A stretch of DNA of 64,000 nucleotides from Theropithecus gelada (GCF_003255815.1 NC_037682.1:49377131-49441130), one strand, 5' to 3'; positions 49,861 to 62,139 are shown, numbered from the stretch's first letter. Translations and numbers: made by a program. Notes: generated from the letters alone by a model not told the origin.

Positions 49861-51170
49861 TCCAGTCAGCTTTTTAGTACATTGCTCTTATATATGAATA
49901 AACAACCAATGAACACCAGACCCTTTGGAAAAGCCCCTAATATGAAAGAGCTCAAAGACCTTGGAAGAGTGGTAACAATGCAGAGAACAGAAAACATTAA
50001 AAACAAACCCAAACCTATAATTAACATTGTCAAACAGAATAGAGAACAGGATGCTATAAAAAGAAGCAATCAGAGAATAAGAGTATCTTTAAAAATATAG
50101 TGGTAGAAACTTTAAAACATTCAGAGAAGTTTTGGAAGATTAAGTTGCCAAAAATCTGTCATAGAGTGTAACAAAATGTCAAAGAGTAGCAAATAGAAAG
50201 AAAAAATAAGAAAAATAGAGGGGAGCGTTAATAAGGAAATCTAACATTTATCAAATATGAATACAGAGGAGAGAAAATTATCAATGAAAAACATCAAAAT
50301 AGTTTCCTAGAAAACAAAGACATGGTTTGGATTGAAAAGACTGAGTGGCTGTTCAGAACAATGAATGTAAAAGTCAACAGAAGGACATAATAGTGAAATT
50401 TCAAAACATTCAGTGGAAAGGGAAGATCCTGATGCTTTTAGAGGAGAAAATAGATTACATACAAAGGATCAGGAAGCAAAATAGTGTCAGGACCTTAGTA
50501 ACAAGAATAGGAAGACAACAGATCAATATCTTTGGAATTCTGAGGCAGAATTATTTTCAACTTAGAATTCTATACCAGTCAAACTACAACCAAGTGAGAA
50601 GAATGTGAGTTCCTAAATAATTAATGTCACATTCACCTTTCTCAGGAAGCTCTTGGAGGATATGCTTTACCAAAATGAGACAGTTAACTAAAAGGGAAGA
50701 AAACATGATACCCAGGAAACAAGGACACTGGTACAAGAGAGGCAAAAGGAATTCCAAGTGCCGTAGATCTGCAGTAGGTAGGCCTGAGGAATAAATTAGT
50801 TCAGATTTGGAGTAAGAAGATTGAGAATTCCAGGAAGGATGTCTCCAAGGGAAAAACCAGGGTTCACAGATTACCTGATATATTCAATTATGTTAGGTAG
50901 AGTTTTACTGATTTCATGGAGAGTTTGAGAATTAGTGATAGTTACTTAAAAATTATGAAAACAAAATATGAGGTAAATCTTAAATCTAACAAAATAAAAA
51001 GTTGAGAAATAATATTAAATATAGTTTACTACATAGCTAGTATCTTCATAAAATAATATAAAACAGTAAACACTAATTTTAAAATATGTGACATTAACAT
51101 TAAGAGTTTGGAGAGGGAAGCATGGGAGCACATGTGGTGTTCAATGTAGGAAAGTGAAACTTACATTTTC
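49860..51170 (+). mobile_element. HAL1/L1M-type ancient LINE, sense (tentative family)
   Basis: Follows the order of HAL1/L1M elements: CATACAAAGGATCAGGAAGC, TCAACTTAGAATTCTATACCAG, CTCAGGAAGCTCTTGGAGGATATGC, AAAATGAGACAGTTAACTAAAAGG, AGAGGCAAAAGGAATTCC. The short + strand frames (49882-50100, 50345-50608) are decayed ORF1-like remnants, basic and lysine-rich. Not coding today. Confidence 0.6.
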
Positions 51171-52461
51171 CTTTGTATGTAGATAATGATATAACATTTA
51201 GAATGATTTACAAATAAGGATATAAATACCAGTTAAACCATTAAATGAATTGAAGGGAATGATCTCCACAGAACAGGGGGTGAGATAAGGAGGACCAGGG
51301 TAAGAAAATGAAGGTCATTCTGCAAGCTGTGGAGACTGTGCACTGTACATTTTTGTCATGCTCTTTTTGTTGTTGCTGTTTTGGTTTTTTGTTTTTTAAA
51401 ACCTTAAAGTACTATTTATCTTGTAAAGCTACATACAAGAATGACTTTAATAAAAATGAAAATTGTATGAAAAGAGGTTACCCCACCTGTCTTTCAATCT
51501 TTGGCTTTAATTTAGTGAAATCAACATATTTTGAGGTTGATAATTTAAAGATTTGTAATGTCAGATTATCTGCTTATCATGTCTCAGAGAAGAGGAACCA
51601 TTTTAAGCTGAATAAATAGAATGAGTAATAAGATCATTGGTTTGCCATTGAGAACTACAGAAAATACTTCAGAAAAGACCTTGAAACAGCAATGAGAATA
51701 TGATGAAAATAAATGTGGAGTCCCAGACAAAGGCAGGACCTGAGGAGAGAAGTGTGGTGATCTGTTTGGAAGCATGAAGGAAGCACTTTGTTAGCTGGTT
51801 TGGGTTTAGAGAAGCTTGACTTAAGAAACAACAACAACAACAACAAAACTGCTACCAATTTGGCTATACTCTCTTGAGGATTATGTTATATGCTGCCTAG
51901 AAATAAGACCCTGGGTAAACAATGACTGCCACTGGGCCTTAGTGGCCTTGGGAATAGCACTCATTATTCAGAAGGATCAGAATACCCAGGGATGCATAGC
52001 CAGAGCTGAATAAGAATGATACAGTTCTTCCAAGAATCTTTAGAAATGTTCAGGTTAGTTTCTTAATTCATGAATATTAATATTACACAAGTGGACATCC
52101 CAGATATTTAAATAACTTTTAATAAATATTTTAGGTATTAAAAAACATCTTAGAGACTACTTAGTCTGATTCCTTTTTGTACAATTAAATAAAAAACAAA
52201 CCTGAATTCTAAAGAGATCAAATCCTTTGTCCAGGATCATAAAGCTGTTGCTAGAAGGACCAGGAACAGAACTATGGCTCCCAGACCTGTCTTCTTTCTT
52301 TCTGTTTTATTATTTGCCTTCTCTTAGTTTCCTTTTTTAAAAATAACGAAAAAGAAATTACAAGGCTATCTGAGAAATCTAACAATATGGTAAGATTTTT
52401 TTTTTTAACTCAATTTCAGCTGCATTTAAAAAGATCAATATTTGTCTTCCCTGTTTTACAG
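51170..52461. other. SOX6 intron upstream of exon C
   Basis: A (CAA)n tract at 51830-51847 and a MIR-like complement at about 52150-52300 (AATCCTTTGTCCAGGATCATAAAGC, GGAACAGAACTATGGCTCCCAGACC). The last 60 bases hold two usable acceptors for the next exon, at 52419 and 52461/52464. Confidence 0.55.
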
Positions 52462-52464
52462 CAG
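52456..52464 (+). other. SOX6: NAGNAG tandem splice acceptor of SOX6 exon C
   Basis: The bases ACAGCAG give two acceptors three bases apart. Use of the first keeps the exon's leading CAG (Q) codon; use of the second deletes it. NAGNAG acceptors are a known source of single-residue isoform differences. The tract upstream (TTGTCTTCCCTGTTTTAC) is pyrimidine rich and would serve either AG. Confidence 0.8.
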
Positions 52465-52611
52465 CTCTATGCCGCTCAGTTGGCCAGCATGCAGGTGTCA
52501 CCTGGAGCAAAGATGCCATCAACTCCACAGCCACCAAACACAGCAGGGACGGTCTCACCTACTGGGATAAAAAATGAAAAGAGAGGGACCAGCCCTGTAA
52601 CTCAAGTTAAG
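52462..52611 (+). CDS. SOX6: SOX6 exon C (partial CDS, 150 bases, 50 codons)
   Basis: Fifty codons starting QLYAAQLASMQVSPG and ending TSPVTQVK. The segment is rich in P, S and T with several SP/TP sites (VSP, STP, VSP, TSP) that could be phosphorylated; that is inference. The first six residues are shared with the SOX5 paralogue. The acceptor reads ACAGCAG, so splicing can use AG at 52460-52461 or at 52463-52464; the second choice drops one glutamine. The donor AAG|GTACTC matches consensus only at GTA, so it is weak. The frame stays open into the intron until 52761, so a retained intron would add a 50-codon tail. It is also open upstream to 52387, giving another possible in-frame acceptor at 52418-52419. 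Confidence 0.96.
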
Positions 52612-54550
52612 GTACTCACCTTGCAGGATTGTGGAAACAGTTTAGAAAATAGTTTCACAAGAAAGATAGTGAAGCAGGCTATGTTGGGCATAAACAGCAG
52701 GAAACATAGCAACATAAAGCAACACCAAAATGTCCCTCTTTGTGGTAAATTTCATGATTGAGCATTGAGAAACAGGTGTTTCCCTTTTGATAACAATAGT
52801 GCCATATTGTGAGATCTTTACCTCAATCTGCAAACTGACTTTTCGAGAGTTTTCCCCCTTTGGATTCTGGCTTTTATTTTTTAATGCTCATTGGCATGAA
52901 TGGCCATAATTTTATTGCCAGTCTTTGTCATGGACTTGTGGCATTTCTCTCTGTGTGTCTTAAATAGGGAGGGAGTTAACTTATAGGACCAGAGAATTGG
53001 GATCTTGAAACATTGGATTTAAAAAGAAGTGCAAAATAGAATTTAATGCTGGACTCTGTAAGGTTTGTTGTGAAGATCTCTCCTTCAAAACTAGTTATAC
53101 ATGTTTAAGGAATGAGTTGTCATTGCCTAATAATGCTTTTGATGCCATAGAGTTGTGATAGGATAAACAGGCTTTCCCAAGTTATGTCTGGGACATTAAT
53201 AGATATCTTTTCTCACTAATTTTCAGTGTCTTGAAACTGGGCAGCCAGGAGGCACTCGGTGAGAGGGAAATTGATGAGCCACTGCAATTTTGTGCTGCAG
53301 CTGGTACCTGTAGGTGGCACTTGTTGGTTTTATGATTGCAGTTGCTTTCTATATTGAATTATCAAATTCAAACAGAGGAACAATTGTTTTGTATAATTGA
53401 CTTCTCTACTTGGAGGAGTATGCAAAGTATAAATGCTTTATTGTAATATGATTAAAGTACTGCATTTGGAGAAATTTTGCAGTTATTAAATCTTCACAAG
53501 GGAAACAGCTGAGACCAACCAAATTAATAACTGGCTGGTATACAATCACCGAAATTGTTTTGTTTTCTAAAATTTGCCTATAGTAATTTTGAGATTCCAG
53601 AAGGTCTTTTAAAAAAGTAGATCCCAGATACCAAAGATCAAAAAATGTGAAAATCATTAAGAGAGGTAGTTCTGTCTATGTTCCAACCAAAGGAATTAAT
53701 TTAATGCCACCTATTCTTTTAGATTCTCCAAAGAAATCGTTGAACATTTATGTTATGTTGTTAGAAATATTGAGATATTGCAATAGGAGGTTTACATTTA
53801 GTAAGACAGAATCACTTATGAAAACAGATTATTTTATGTTTCCAGAGTTTGTGTTTGTGAATAAGAGAACACTCCAACTCAAAGACACTTTGCTTACTCG
53901 TAGTTGTTAGAGTATAAGTATATCAAATATCAGTGACTTGAGCTATTCAGTATTAAATATTTTAACATAAAGAAGTCATTTTATAAGTAAGTTGACCAAC
54001 TGGAACTGCACCAAACCAAGTCTTTACTGGATGAGTAAAATGTTCCTTGGTTAAATTCAAGTTTATATCTGCTTTTACCCTTCCATCTTTGTGAGCCAAC
54101 TGAATTTTATTACTCACTTGACCACATGAAAATTCTTAGAGATCTCTCTGTGGTAGTTTGACTTGACCATATTCTATGTTAATAACAAAGGAAATATTTC
54201 TTTTACTTATTAGACTTTTTATTGTATATATGGGTAAAAATATATAGACCAAAACATAAAGCAAATGTTTTAAATTTAAAATATAACTCCTATCTATTAC
54301 TGAAGATGTTCTGAAAATAATCTTATAGTTTGCTAATTTAAAGAACTGTGGTTACCAAAATCTCTCATGTTTCTCTTTATAGTCATTGCTTTTTCTCTGT
54401 ATATAACGTGACTACTTATATTAAATTCAGACAGAACATAGGCAACATTTGCTGAAAGTAACAAAAATAAATATAGATGTTCTGATGTACCTTTTCCCCC
54501 TAGAATTTTTGTCTACTATAACTGTCAACATCAGAAGTCAGAATGTTTCT
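52612..54550. other. SOX6 intron downstream of exon C
   Basis: AT-rich with no recognisable repeat. The exon C frame stays open to 52761. Confidence 0.5.
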
Positions 54551-54554
54551 GTTA

Positions 54555-54715
54555 AAATAGTGGTTCTACCACTTTTACTAGCTCTATCATGTTGGCCAAG
54601 CTACTTAGTGGCTTTCTACTTTAGTTTTCTCCTCTGAAAAAAAATGGAGTTAATATTATTATAGGTCGTATATACACCCTCTAGTATTATACTGAGTATT
54701 CTATAAATGTCAGTG
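54555..54715 (+). repeat. MIR SINE, sense
   Basis: GTGGTTCTACCACTTTTACTAGC, TTGGCCAAGCTACTTAGTGG and TAGTTTTCTCCTCTGAAAAAAAATGGAG follow MIR order. Confidence 0.75.
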
Positions 54716-54829
54716 GTAGTGATGCTGCTGGTGGTCGTTATGATAATGAAGAAGATAGTGTGGTGGTTTTAGTGGTTGTGATTGAAATATCTAGTTGTAC
54801 ACTGGGAGAGATCCTAAATAAACACCTAG

Positions 54830-56540
54830 AGGATTTCCATTGTCAACCATGATGAGGGAACAAAATCAGATTTACTCTTCCAGCTTAAACAACTAAAACT
54901 CAGTACAAAAATTATATAAAACAATGGTTTTCAGACATTTACAATAGTAGTACAGGACAGTGATTCCTATGAGAAGAGAAACAAGTGAGGCAAGCACTAC
55001 AATTGTTGCAGCTCACTATTGGAAGGAAGTTTCCAGGCAACTATGCAGGAAGCTTCATAGGCTCCCTGAGTAGAGAAACAGAGTTCAAAGTTTAGGGATG
55101 TTAATGCAGATGGAATTTGTGAGACAGGGTACCAGAGAGGAGCAAGCTGCGTGGAGAAAGAATGCTGAAGATCTGCAAAAGGCTCCCCCTGAGTATTTAG
55201 CTGAGTACTGATCAGCTCATGCATGTGAGAAACTACCTGAGGTAAGGGGAAACACCAGAATGTAGCAAACAAAACAGCTGCAAGATTCACAAAGGACCAG
55301 AAATAGCCAGAGTGGAAAGATCTCCTGACACATGGAGCATCAAGTAGAGTCCCCAGAAGGGTATTACCTCAGTAGTGGGGACAAATTACCCCTACTTAGT
55401 GGCTGTTCTGACCTTGCCTAACAATGCTTAGAAGTAAGTCTAGAAAAGGATCAAATTGTTCTGTGTCTCAGAACAAAGTTTTCAAATATTTAAATACATA
55501 AACTTCATCACCCCAGAAGGTAAAATTCACAATGTGTAGCATCCGTACAATAAACATCAGGCTTGCAAAGCAGCAAAAAATATGAATAATGAGAAAAATC
55601 AATCAATAGAAACAAACCCAAAATGACACAAATGATAGAATTAGTAGATCAGAAAGTAAAAACAACTATTATAAGAGACTTCCAAGTAGCACCAAATGAG
55701 GTAAGCATCTGCTTTCCTAAAATCTCATCTATGAAGCTGGACAAAACTGACAAAAACAGTCATTTTGGCATTCTTAAAAATGACCAAAGTTATATACAAT
55801 CTGCGAAAATATTTATGCCTCTTATATGTAAGAATAGTGGGGGTCTGTGACATTCTGGCCTAGGGCTATTGTTATTTCCCCTACTCCCAGGTTTGGTTAG
55901 CACAAAGTTATCAGGACAGGGCAGGCTGTGAGGACCAAGAGTTCTGCCATGGTGGAAAAGGATTCACTTAATTGGGAGTTGGTAGGCACTAGCCATGCCA
56001 AGTGGTATTATTGATTAAAGTGGCAGTTACTGAATTATACAACTAAGTAAAAAAATAGAGTATTTCAAAGTTGAAAAAGATGTAATAAACTCCATATGTT
56101 CAAGAATATAGAGGAAAACAGGAGCATGATAAAGCAAGACATGAAAAACCTAAATCAAATGTCTAGAGATGAACAATACAATGTTTGAGATTAAATATAT
56201 ATGTGTGTGTGTGTTTGTGTGTGTGTATTAGATGGGTTTAGCAACAGCTTAGACATTTCAGAAGAAAAGATTAGTGAACTTGAAGACATAACAATATAAC
56301 TATCCCAAATGAAAGGCATAGAAAAAAGACTGGTCAGTACTGTGGGGCAACATGGAATAGACTAAAGTATGCAGTTGGAGGCCCATAAAGAAAAGGAAGA
56401 AAGAGAAAATTGTATTTGAAGAAGTAATGACTGAAAATATTCCAAATTTGATCAATACTTTAAATTTAGATGTTTTAGAAGCTCAGTGAGCCCCAAATAA
56501 AGGAAACGTGGAGAAAATTAAGTGACCACCTACCATATAA
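54830..56540 (+). mobile_element. HAL1/L1M-type ancient LINE, sense (tentative family)
   Basis: Blocks typical of the L1M/HAL1 ORF1 region occur in forward order: TAGATCAGAAAGTAAAAACAACTATTATAA, GATGAACAATACAATGTTTGAG, GATGGGTTTAGCAACAGCTTAGAC, GAAGAAAAGATTAGTGAACTTGAAGAC, TCCAAATTTGATCAATAC, GAAGCTCAGTGAGCCCCAAATAAA. A (TG)n tract at 56195-56228 splits it. No intact frame. Confidence 0.65.
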
Positions 56541-56834
56541 ATCACTATTATTTAGATGTGAGTAAAGGAACAAACTAGTTCAAACATCCTTTGAATTAAG
56601 AGCAAAGGGAAGTAAATTGCAATTAAGTACATAAGATAATTTTGACATTCATAATGGATGTAACCATGTTGCTTGAGAACCTGTCCTATGTATAAATATA
56701 CATAAACATACACTGCAATGCATGTGAGAAATTGCCTTTTCCCTAGGAACACACACACAAAAATCTGTGGCATCACTATGTTATCAAACAATAGACTTAT
56801 TTTCTCTGGTAGTTCAGTAGAAAAGGGGCCTGAA

Positions 56835-57030
56835 ATTTGGAGTCAAATAAATTAGAATTTAAATTCTTTCCCTCCCTATATGGCCTTAGACAAGGGATTT
56901 TGTCATTCTGACCTCCATTTTCCTATTTGTAAATTTAGAATAATACTGGCCAGGCTCATAGCTATTGATGGTTAAATGAGCTAGTATGTGAAAATGCTTA
57001 GTACAGTCCTTGGTATATAATTGTTTCTTT
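56835..57030 (+). repeat. MIR SINE, sense
   Basis: TTTGGAGTCAAATAAATTAG, TATGGCCTTAGACAAGGGATTTTG, CTGACCTCCATTTTCCTATTTG, GTTAAATGAGCTAGTATGTG and GCTTAGTACAGTCCTTGG match MIR. Confidence 0.8.
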
Positions 57031-57109
57031 GTGCATGCCGTTTTTATTTTCTCTTTCTAATCTTCCTTCAAAAGTAGTATTTTCTGGCCTCTCTTTCTGT
57101 TCCCCCTTA

Positions 57110-57225
57110 GTCAATGATATTAGTACTGGAAGAGACCTTAGAGATCATCTAGTATCAGACCCTCTTTTCACAGATGAAGAAATTGAGCCCCAGCAAGGTC
57201 ACATGGTTACTAAGGGGGAAAATGT
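57110..57225 (-). repeat. MIR-like SINE, antisense
   Basis: GAGACCTTAGAGATCATCTAG, CCCTCTTTTCACAGATGAAGAAATTGAGCCC and GGTCACATGGTTACTAAG resemble the complement of MIR or a related SINE. The 79-codon frame at 57029-57268 overlaps it and is not a gene. Confidence 0.65.
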
Positions 57226-57269
57226 TCTGTTACCAAACTCTATTGGATCTTTTAAACAATGGCATTAAA

Positions 57270-58270
57270 AGCTAGTTCTCTTTGCCTTCTCAAAAGCAAA
57301 ATGGGAGTTAACATTTGCTGACAATTTTATTTTAGAACACAATAATGTAGATCTTAAAACTGAACATTTAAATAAATATGCTCATATTATAACTAAATTT
57401 CTAAGATGATGAAAGTGTTATTTCGAGTATTTTATGGCAGGATAAATGAGACAAAGTAAAGGAAGGAGCTTAGCTTTCAAGCTCCTGGATGAACTACAGT
57501 TAAAAGCCAGATATTTGAATACTGTCTCAGTGTAGAAGGACATGTATCTTAAAATAGACATTCTGTAAATATATGTAGAAAAGCATATAAAGAAACATCA
57601 CTTTAAACACGAAAAATAAATTGCATATAGCATAGTATATGAAACATAATTATAATCTCTCCTTGGTCTTTGCAAAAATTAATTTTAAACATGAATAGAG
57701 ACCAGAATATAGACCATGAAGAGTGCCCACACCCAGAAAGCCACATAGAAGCCGTGTTGTGGCATGCGGCTCCCTGGGCAGGGGCCTAGTACATCAGAAG
57801 GCTTTCCATGTTTCCATTTTTAAAGTGCTTGCAATTGTTTGATTTAAAATATATATTAAAAAATTAGCTGCAGAGGCTGTTTATAGCTACAAGAACTTTT
57901 CAGAGAGAATAACACAAAAGCACTACAGAGCTGCTGAAATTTTAAATAATTCTTTGTAAATGCCCTAGGTTAATTTAGATCCCTGAAAACACATTAGGAA
58001 ATTAAGCTGTAATGTGAGCTAATTCAGATTTTAATTTGGCAAAAAGAATGATCCAACTGCACAGTTAATGTAAATAGAAACATAACGCAGGGAAATTAAT
58101 GAGGTTTCCTTCCGATGAATCTTCAAGGAGGTAGATAATTAGCTTCTTTTGTTATTTTTGTAGGAGAATGTGGCATTGTCTCTGAGGTGTAAAATAACTG
58201 TGGCTTACTAAGTGATAATGTGCTTCATTTGTCCTTTGTAAAAATAATTATTTATGTTAAACTCTTATAG
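57270..58270. other. SOX6 intron upstream of exon D, repeat-free
   Basis: No repeat recognised in 1 kb. Bases 57880-58200 have the look of a conserved intronic element: AT-rich with homeodomain-like TAATTA/TTAATTT motifs and GC-containing words, but no simple repeats. This is inference. Confidence 0.45.
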
Positions 58271-59034
<764 letters not shown>

Positions 59035-59225
59035 TTTTGGAATGAGGCAGGCTTGTACAGAAAGCCTTCATTTTCTAGCTATGTGGCCCCAAAAAAGTCA
59101 TTTAATATTTTCAAGTTCAGTTTCCTAGTATTACTAGCTCATAGGTTATTATGAGGATTAAAAGAGAAAAATACGTATAAAGTGCCTAGTGCAGTTTAGA
59201 ACCTAAAAGGCATTCAATTTAAAAA
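59035..59225 (+). repeat. MIR SINE, sense
   Basis: GGGTTTTGGAATGAGGCAGGC, TTTTCTAGCTATGTGGCC, TTCAAGTTCAGTTTCCTAGT, TATTATGAGGATTAAAAGAG and AAGTGCCTAGTGCAGTTTAG follow MIR. Confidence 0.8.
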
Positions 59226-59342
59226 AACTGGAATGAATATCAATACATGTACGTATATAAGTGGAATGAAACAATAAATGTGAAAGTAGTTGTCAGTAAG
59301 AGAGTGCCAAATAAGCATTAACATTATTGTTACTATACTCTT

Positions 59343-59414
59343 TGTTTGGAAATTAAGTCTCTTAATTTGTTATACTTATACTCTTTGAAAATTAAGAGAC
59401 ATAATTTCCAAACA
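59343..59414 (+). repeat. Near-perfect 26-bp inverted repeat (72-base hairpin)
   Basis: Left arm 59343-59368 and right arm 59389-59414 are reverse complements with one mismatch; the loop is 20 bases (59369-59388). The arms contain TTTGGAAATTA and its complement TAATTTCCAAA. It does not match the palindromic MADE1 element that I know. As RNA it would fold into a hairpin of pre-miRNA size. It lies in the SOX6 sense strand. Confidence 0.9.
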
Positions 59415-59564
59415 CACACAGATTTAAAGATTAAAGGGACAAGACCTAGCATTTCTTCAGATTACCTTCCTTGTGTTATTGAGTTCTGAAGTCTAAAATG
59501 TTTATTTCAATAGATAAAATCATGTATAAGAATAGCCATTAACAGCTTAAAAAAATTCTTGCCT

Positions 59565-59755
59565 ATTTTATCTGATTCGATGTTTCACAATAATCTTATG
59601 AGTTAGATAGTGTATTATTACCCTCATTGTACAAATACATACATTGTGGTTCTTACAGGTAGAATGACTTGCCCACACTCCTGCAGCTGTTAATTAGCAG
59701 AAACAGGACTAGAATCCAGGTCCTCTCACATGTTACTCAGTGTTCTTTTTGTAAA
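59565..59755 (-). repeat. MIR SINE, antisense
   Basis: CACAATAATCTTATGAGTTAGATAG, TATTACCCTCATTGTACAAAT, GAATGACTTGCCCACACTCCTGCAGC and GGACTAGAATCCAGGTCC match the MIR complement well. Confidence 0.85.
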
Positions 59756-61474
59756 CTCACAGTTAGAATATTTGCTAAATATGCTGAGTGTAAGTGAATC
59801 TTCTGATGGTGAGGTGTAAATCTTCCTCACTGAATTTTGGAATACTGGATCTCTACAGGAGCATATTCTCATTTTGAGTAAGGATGCCTTTTTCGGGACC
59901 TGAAAGTTTTCATGCCAAGTTAGTGGTATCCGTATAGAAGATAGAATTAAATCATTTCCAGCATGTGAATATGAATACCCCTTGGCTGGATTTTTGGAAG
60001 TCGTGAGATGAGGGAAAAAAGCCAACAAGAAGATAAATTATAGAGTTGACCTTGAAATGGCCCTCCTAGAATTCACTCTGAAATTGTTTGGAAAGCATTT
60101 GTTTGCTGTCCTGAGTATCATGAGAGACAGAGATGACTGAGTCACAGGCCCTGCTTTTATGGAACTCGACTCAGCAAAGCATATTTCTTAGATCATGAGC
60201 TAGAAATGGGCTGAAATAATAGTACCTGTGTTTGAACAGCACTCTTGTCCAGATGATATTGGATAGAAATGGTCTTTTTACCAGAAAAGCTCCAGAATAA
60301 AAGCTGTGGGGCTAAAAAGTGACTGACTTAAAAAAAATTCCATAGATAACTTGGAAATTTTTTCCAAACTCAAATGCATATGCACGTGCATTGTACACAC
60401 CAGACATCCAGTATGAGCTTGATTCTGCACTCATTTCTTCTGTCCTGCCTATGTGAGGTGTACACACACACATGCTATGAACTGCTTATACAAGCCCTTA
60501 AGCAAGTGGATCACACTAACATTTGTTACAGCAGATGAAACCTATCTATCATCAAACAATTGCCCTCTTTTTGTCTAAAACTGGAAAATCTTATTCAAAG
60601 TATTCATGCTACAGTAAAATGCAAGATATCATGGAAAATAAGTCAGTTTAATATTGAAATTTTTCCCTCTGTGTTGCATGGAATACACTGGAAGTAAATA
60701 TTTATTCTCACTTTTTTTGAAGCTTTGTAGTTATGCGAAAACCAGTCCCACACATATCGCCTCACTGTCGTGAATAGAGGGAGCTGATCGCAGTGGGTGT
60801 TCGAGCTGGGGGTGGGGAATGGGTTGTCATTCTCTTGGTAAATAACTGAGGCAGCCTAATGAGAAGAATGCTTCATTAACCAGCCAGCAACTGGGGGACT
60901 GGAGAGTACGGTGAATTCCTTCCACCCCCTCTTTCCTGCAGTGGACATATGAACACACAGATACAGATATCACTAAAGTACACATGCAGCCTCACAGATT
61001 TTTTTTTTTTTCCCCTGCGGGCCAGAAACGACTGTGTTGTATTAGCACAGCAACTGTAATGGGTAGCCTGGACAAACATCTCTGCCTCCTCCCCACTCCT
61101 CACCCCCTTCCTCCCCATAATTTCCCCACAGAAGAAGCAGCATTGTGCACCAGTTGTACATAACAGGCAGAGCAAATACCTTCCCCCAATATGTATACAA
61201 CTGGAGTCTAGGAACCTTAGTCTGTGAGGAGGTGGGTAGACAGAACCCAGATAGACTGGAGTGCTGGGGTTTTCTCCAAGGGCTAAAAGAACCGAGCACA
61301 ACTTGGTTGCCCTGGTTCTGTGTTCTATGTATATTATTATATAGTTTTAAAAATAGCAAATGTGCACCCCTTCCTTGTTCAGAGAATGCAGTTTTCTACA
61401 GGGGAGGGTATAGTAGTAGTACTTTTTAGGAGTCTGACCTCACAAGCCTCTAATAATGCATCCTGTGTATGCAG
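59756..61474. other. SOX6 intron upstream of exon E
   Basis: No repeat recognised. Bases 60720-61330 are GC-richer than the rest of the intron and contain CpG-bearing words (TATCGCCTCACTGTCG, GATCGCAG) and C-rich runs (61080-61130), which could reflect a regulatory element. The overlapping minus-strand frames at 60876-61359 look like chance products of this composition. Confidence 0.5.
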
Positions 61475-61662
61475 ATATCCTGTCTAGTCTCAACTCCCCT
61501 GCCCTCTTTGGGGATCAGGATACGGTGATGAAAGCCATCCAGGAGGCGCGGAAGATGCGAGAGCAGATCCAGCGGGAACAACAGCAGCAACAGCCACATG
61601 GTGTTGATGGGAAACTGTCCTCCATAAATAATATGGGGCTGAACAACTGCAGGAATGAAAAG
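61475..61662 (+). CDS. SOX6: SOX6 exon E, second coiled coil (partial CDS, 188 bases)
   Basis: The first two bases complete an aspartate codon, then 62 codons follow: ILSSLNSPALFGDQDTV, the amphipathic KAIQEARKMREQIQREQQQQQ, and a tail ending GLNNCRNEK. The middle is the second SoxD coiled coil, with heptad-like spacing of hydrophobic residues (V, M, I, A, M, I) and a run of five glutamines; such coiled coils mediate SOX5/SOX6 dimerisation. The acceptor is TGTATGCAG|AT and the donor AAG|GTAAAA. The frame runs on into the intron for 59 codons to a stop ending at 61839, which I take as chance. The HMG-box exons must lie beyond the window. Confidence 0.97.
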
Positions 61663-62139
61663 GTAAAACTGCTTCCTGTGTCACTGGATCTGCTAGACTC
61701 GTTGGCTCACTCTCATGTGGTTCTTTCCAGGCTCCCAGGTATCAACCTGCAGCCATGGATTTGGGCTTCCAGCTTGAGGGCTGTCTTGTACTTTACTAAA
61801 ATCTGTCATGTAGTATCTGTAAGCATTATTGCTGATTAACAAATATGCCCTTTCCCACCCAGTGTAAGTTGCCTCCCAGGCACCCAACCTACCTGCCTAT
61901 TGGTGTGTTTTTCTGTCACATTCTGAAATAGATGTATCTTAAAATAAAGGAGATGTATGTTATTAGAATAAAAATAGAGTACCAGAATATTAAAAAAGGA
62001 AGACACATATGTGTTTACAATGAAGACTAATATGTTACCGTGACTCACCATTAAATGTAATACTAAACTTCCTGACAACCAGGACAAAAAATGAAGCAAA
62101 ACAAAGCAATTTGCAAATTGCATTCATTTGGTTTTTGAT
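61663..62139. other. SOX6 intron downstream of exon E
   Basis: The exon E frame stays open to 61839. No repeat recognised. Confidence 0.5.

Noticed and set aside
60876..61359. Overlapping 141- and 105-codon minus-strand frames
   Set aside because: They lie in a GC-richer, stop-poor block; the translations are rich in C, G, S and L with no domain and differ between frames.
61663..61839. Extension of exon E as a 59-codon alternative C-terminus
   Set aside because: The donor at 61662 (AAG|GTAAAA) is adequate. The open frame can be chance, and the possible downstream donor at 61739 would shift the frame.
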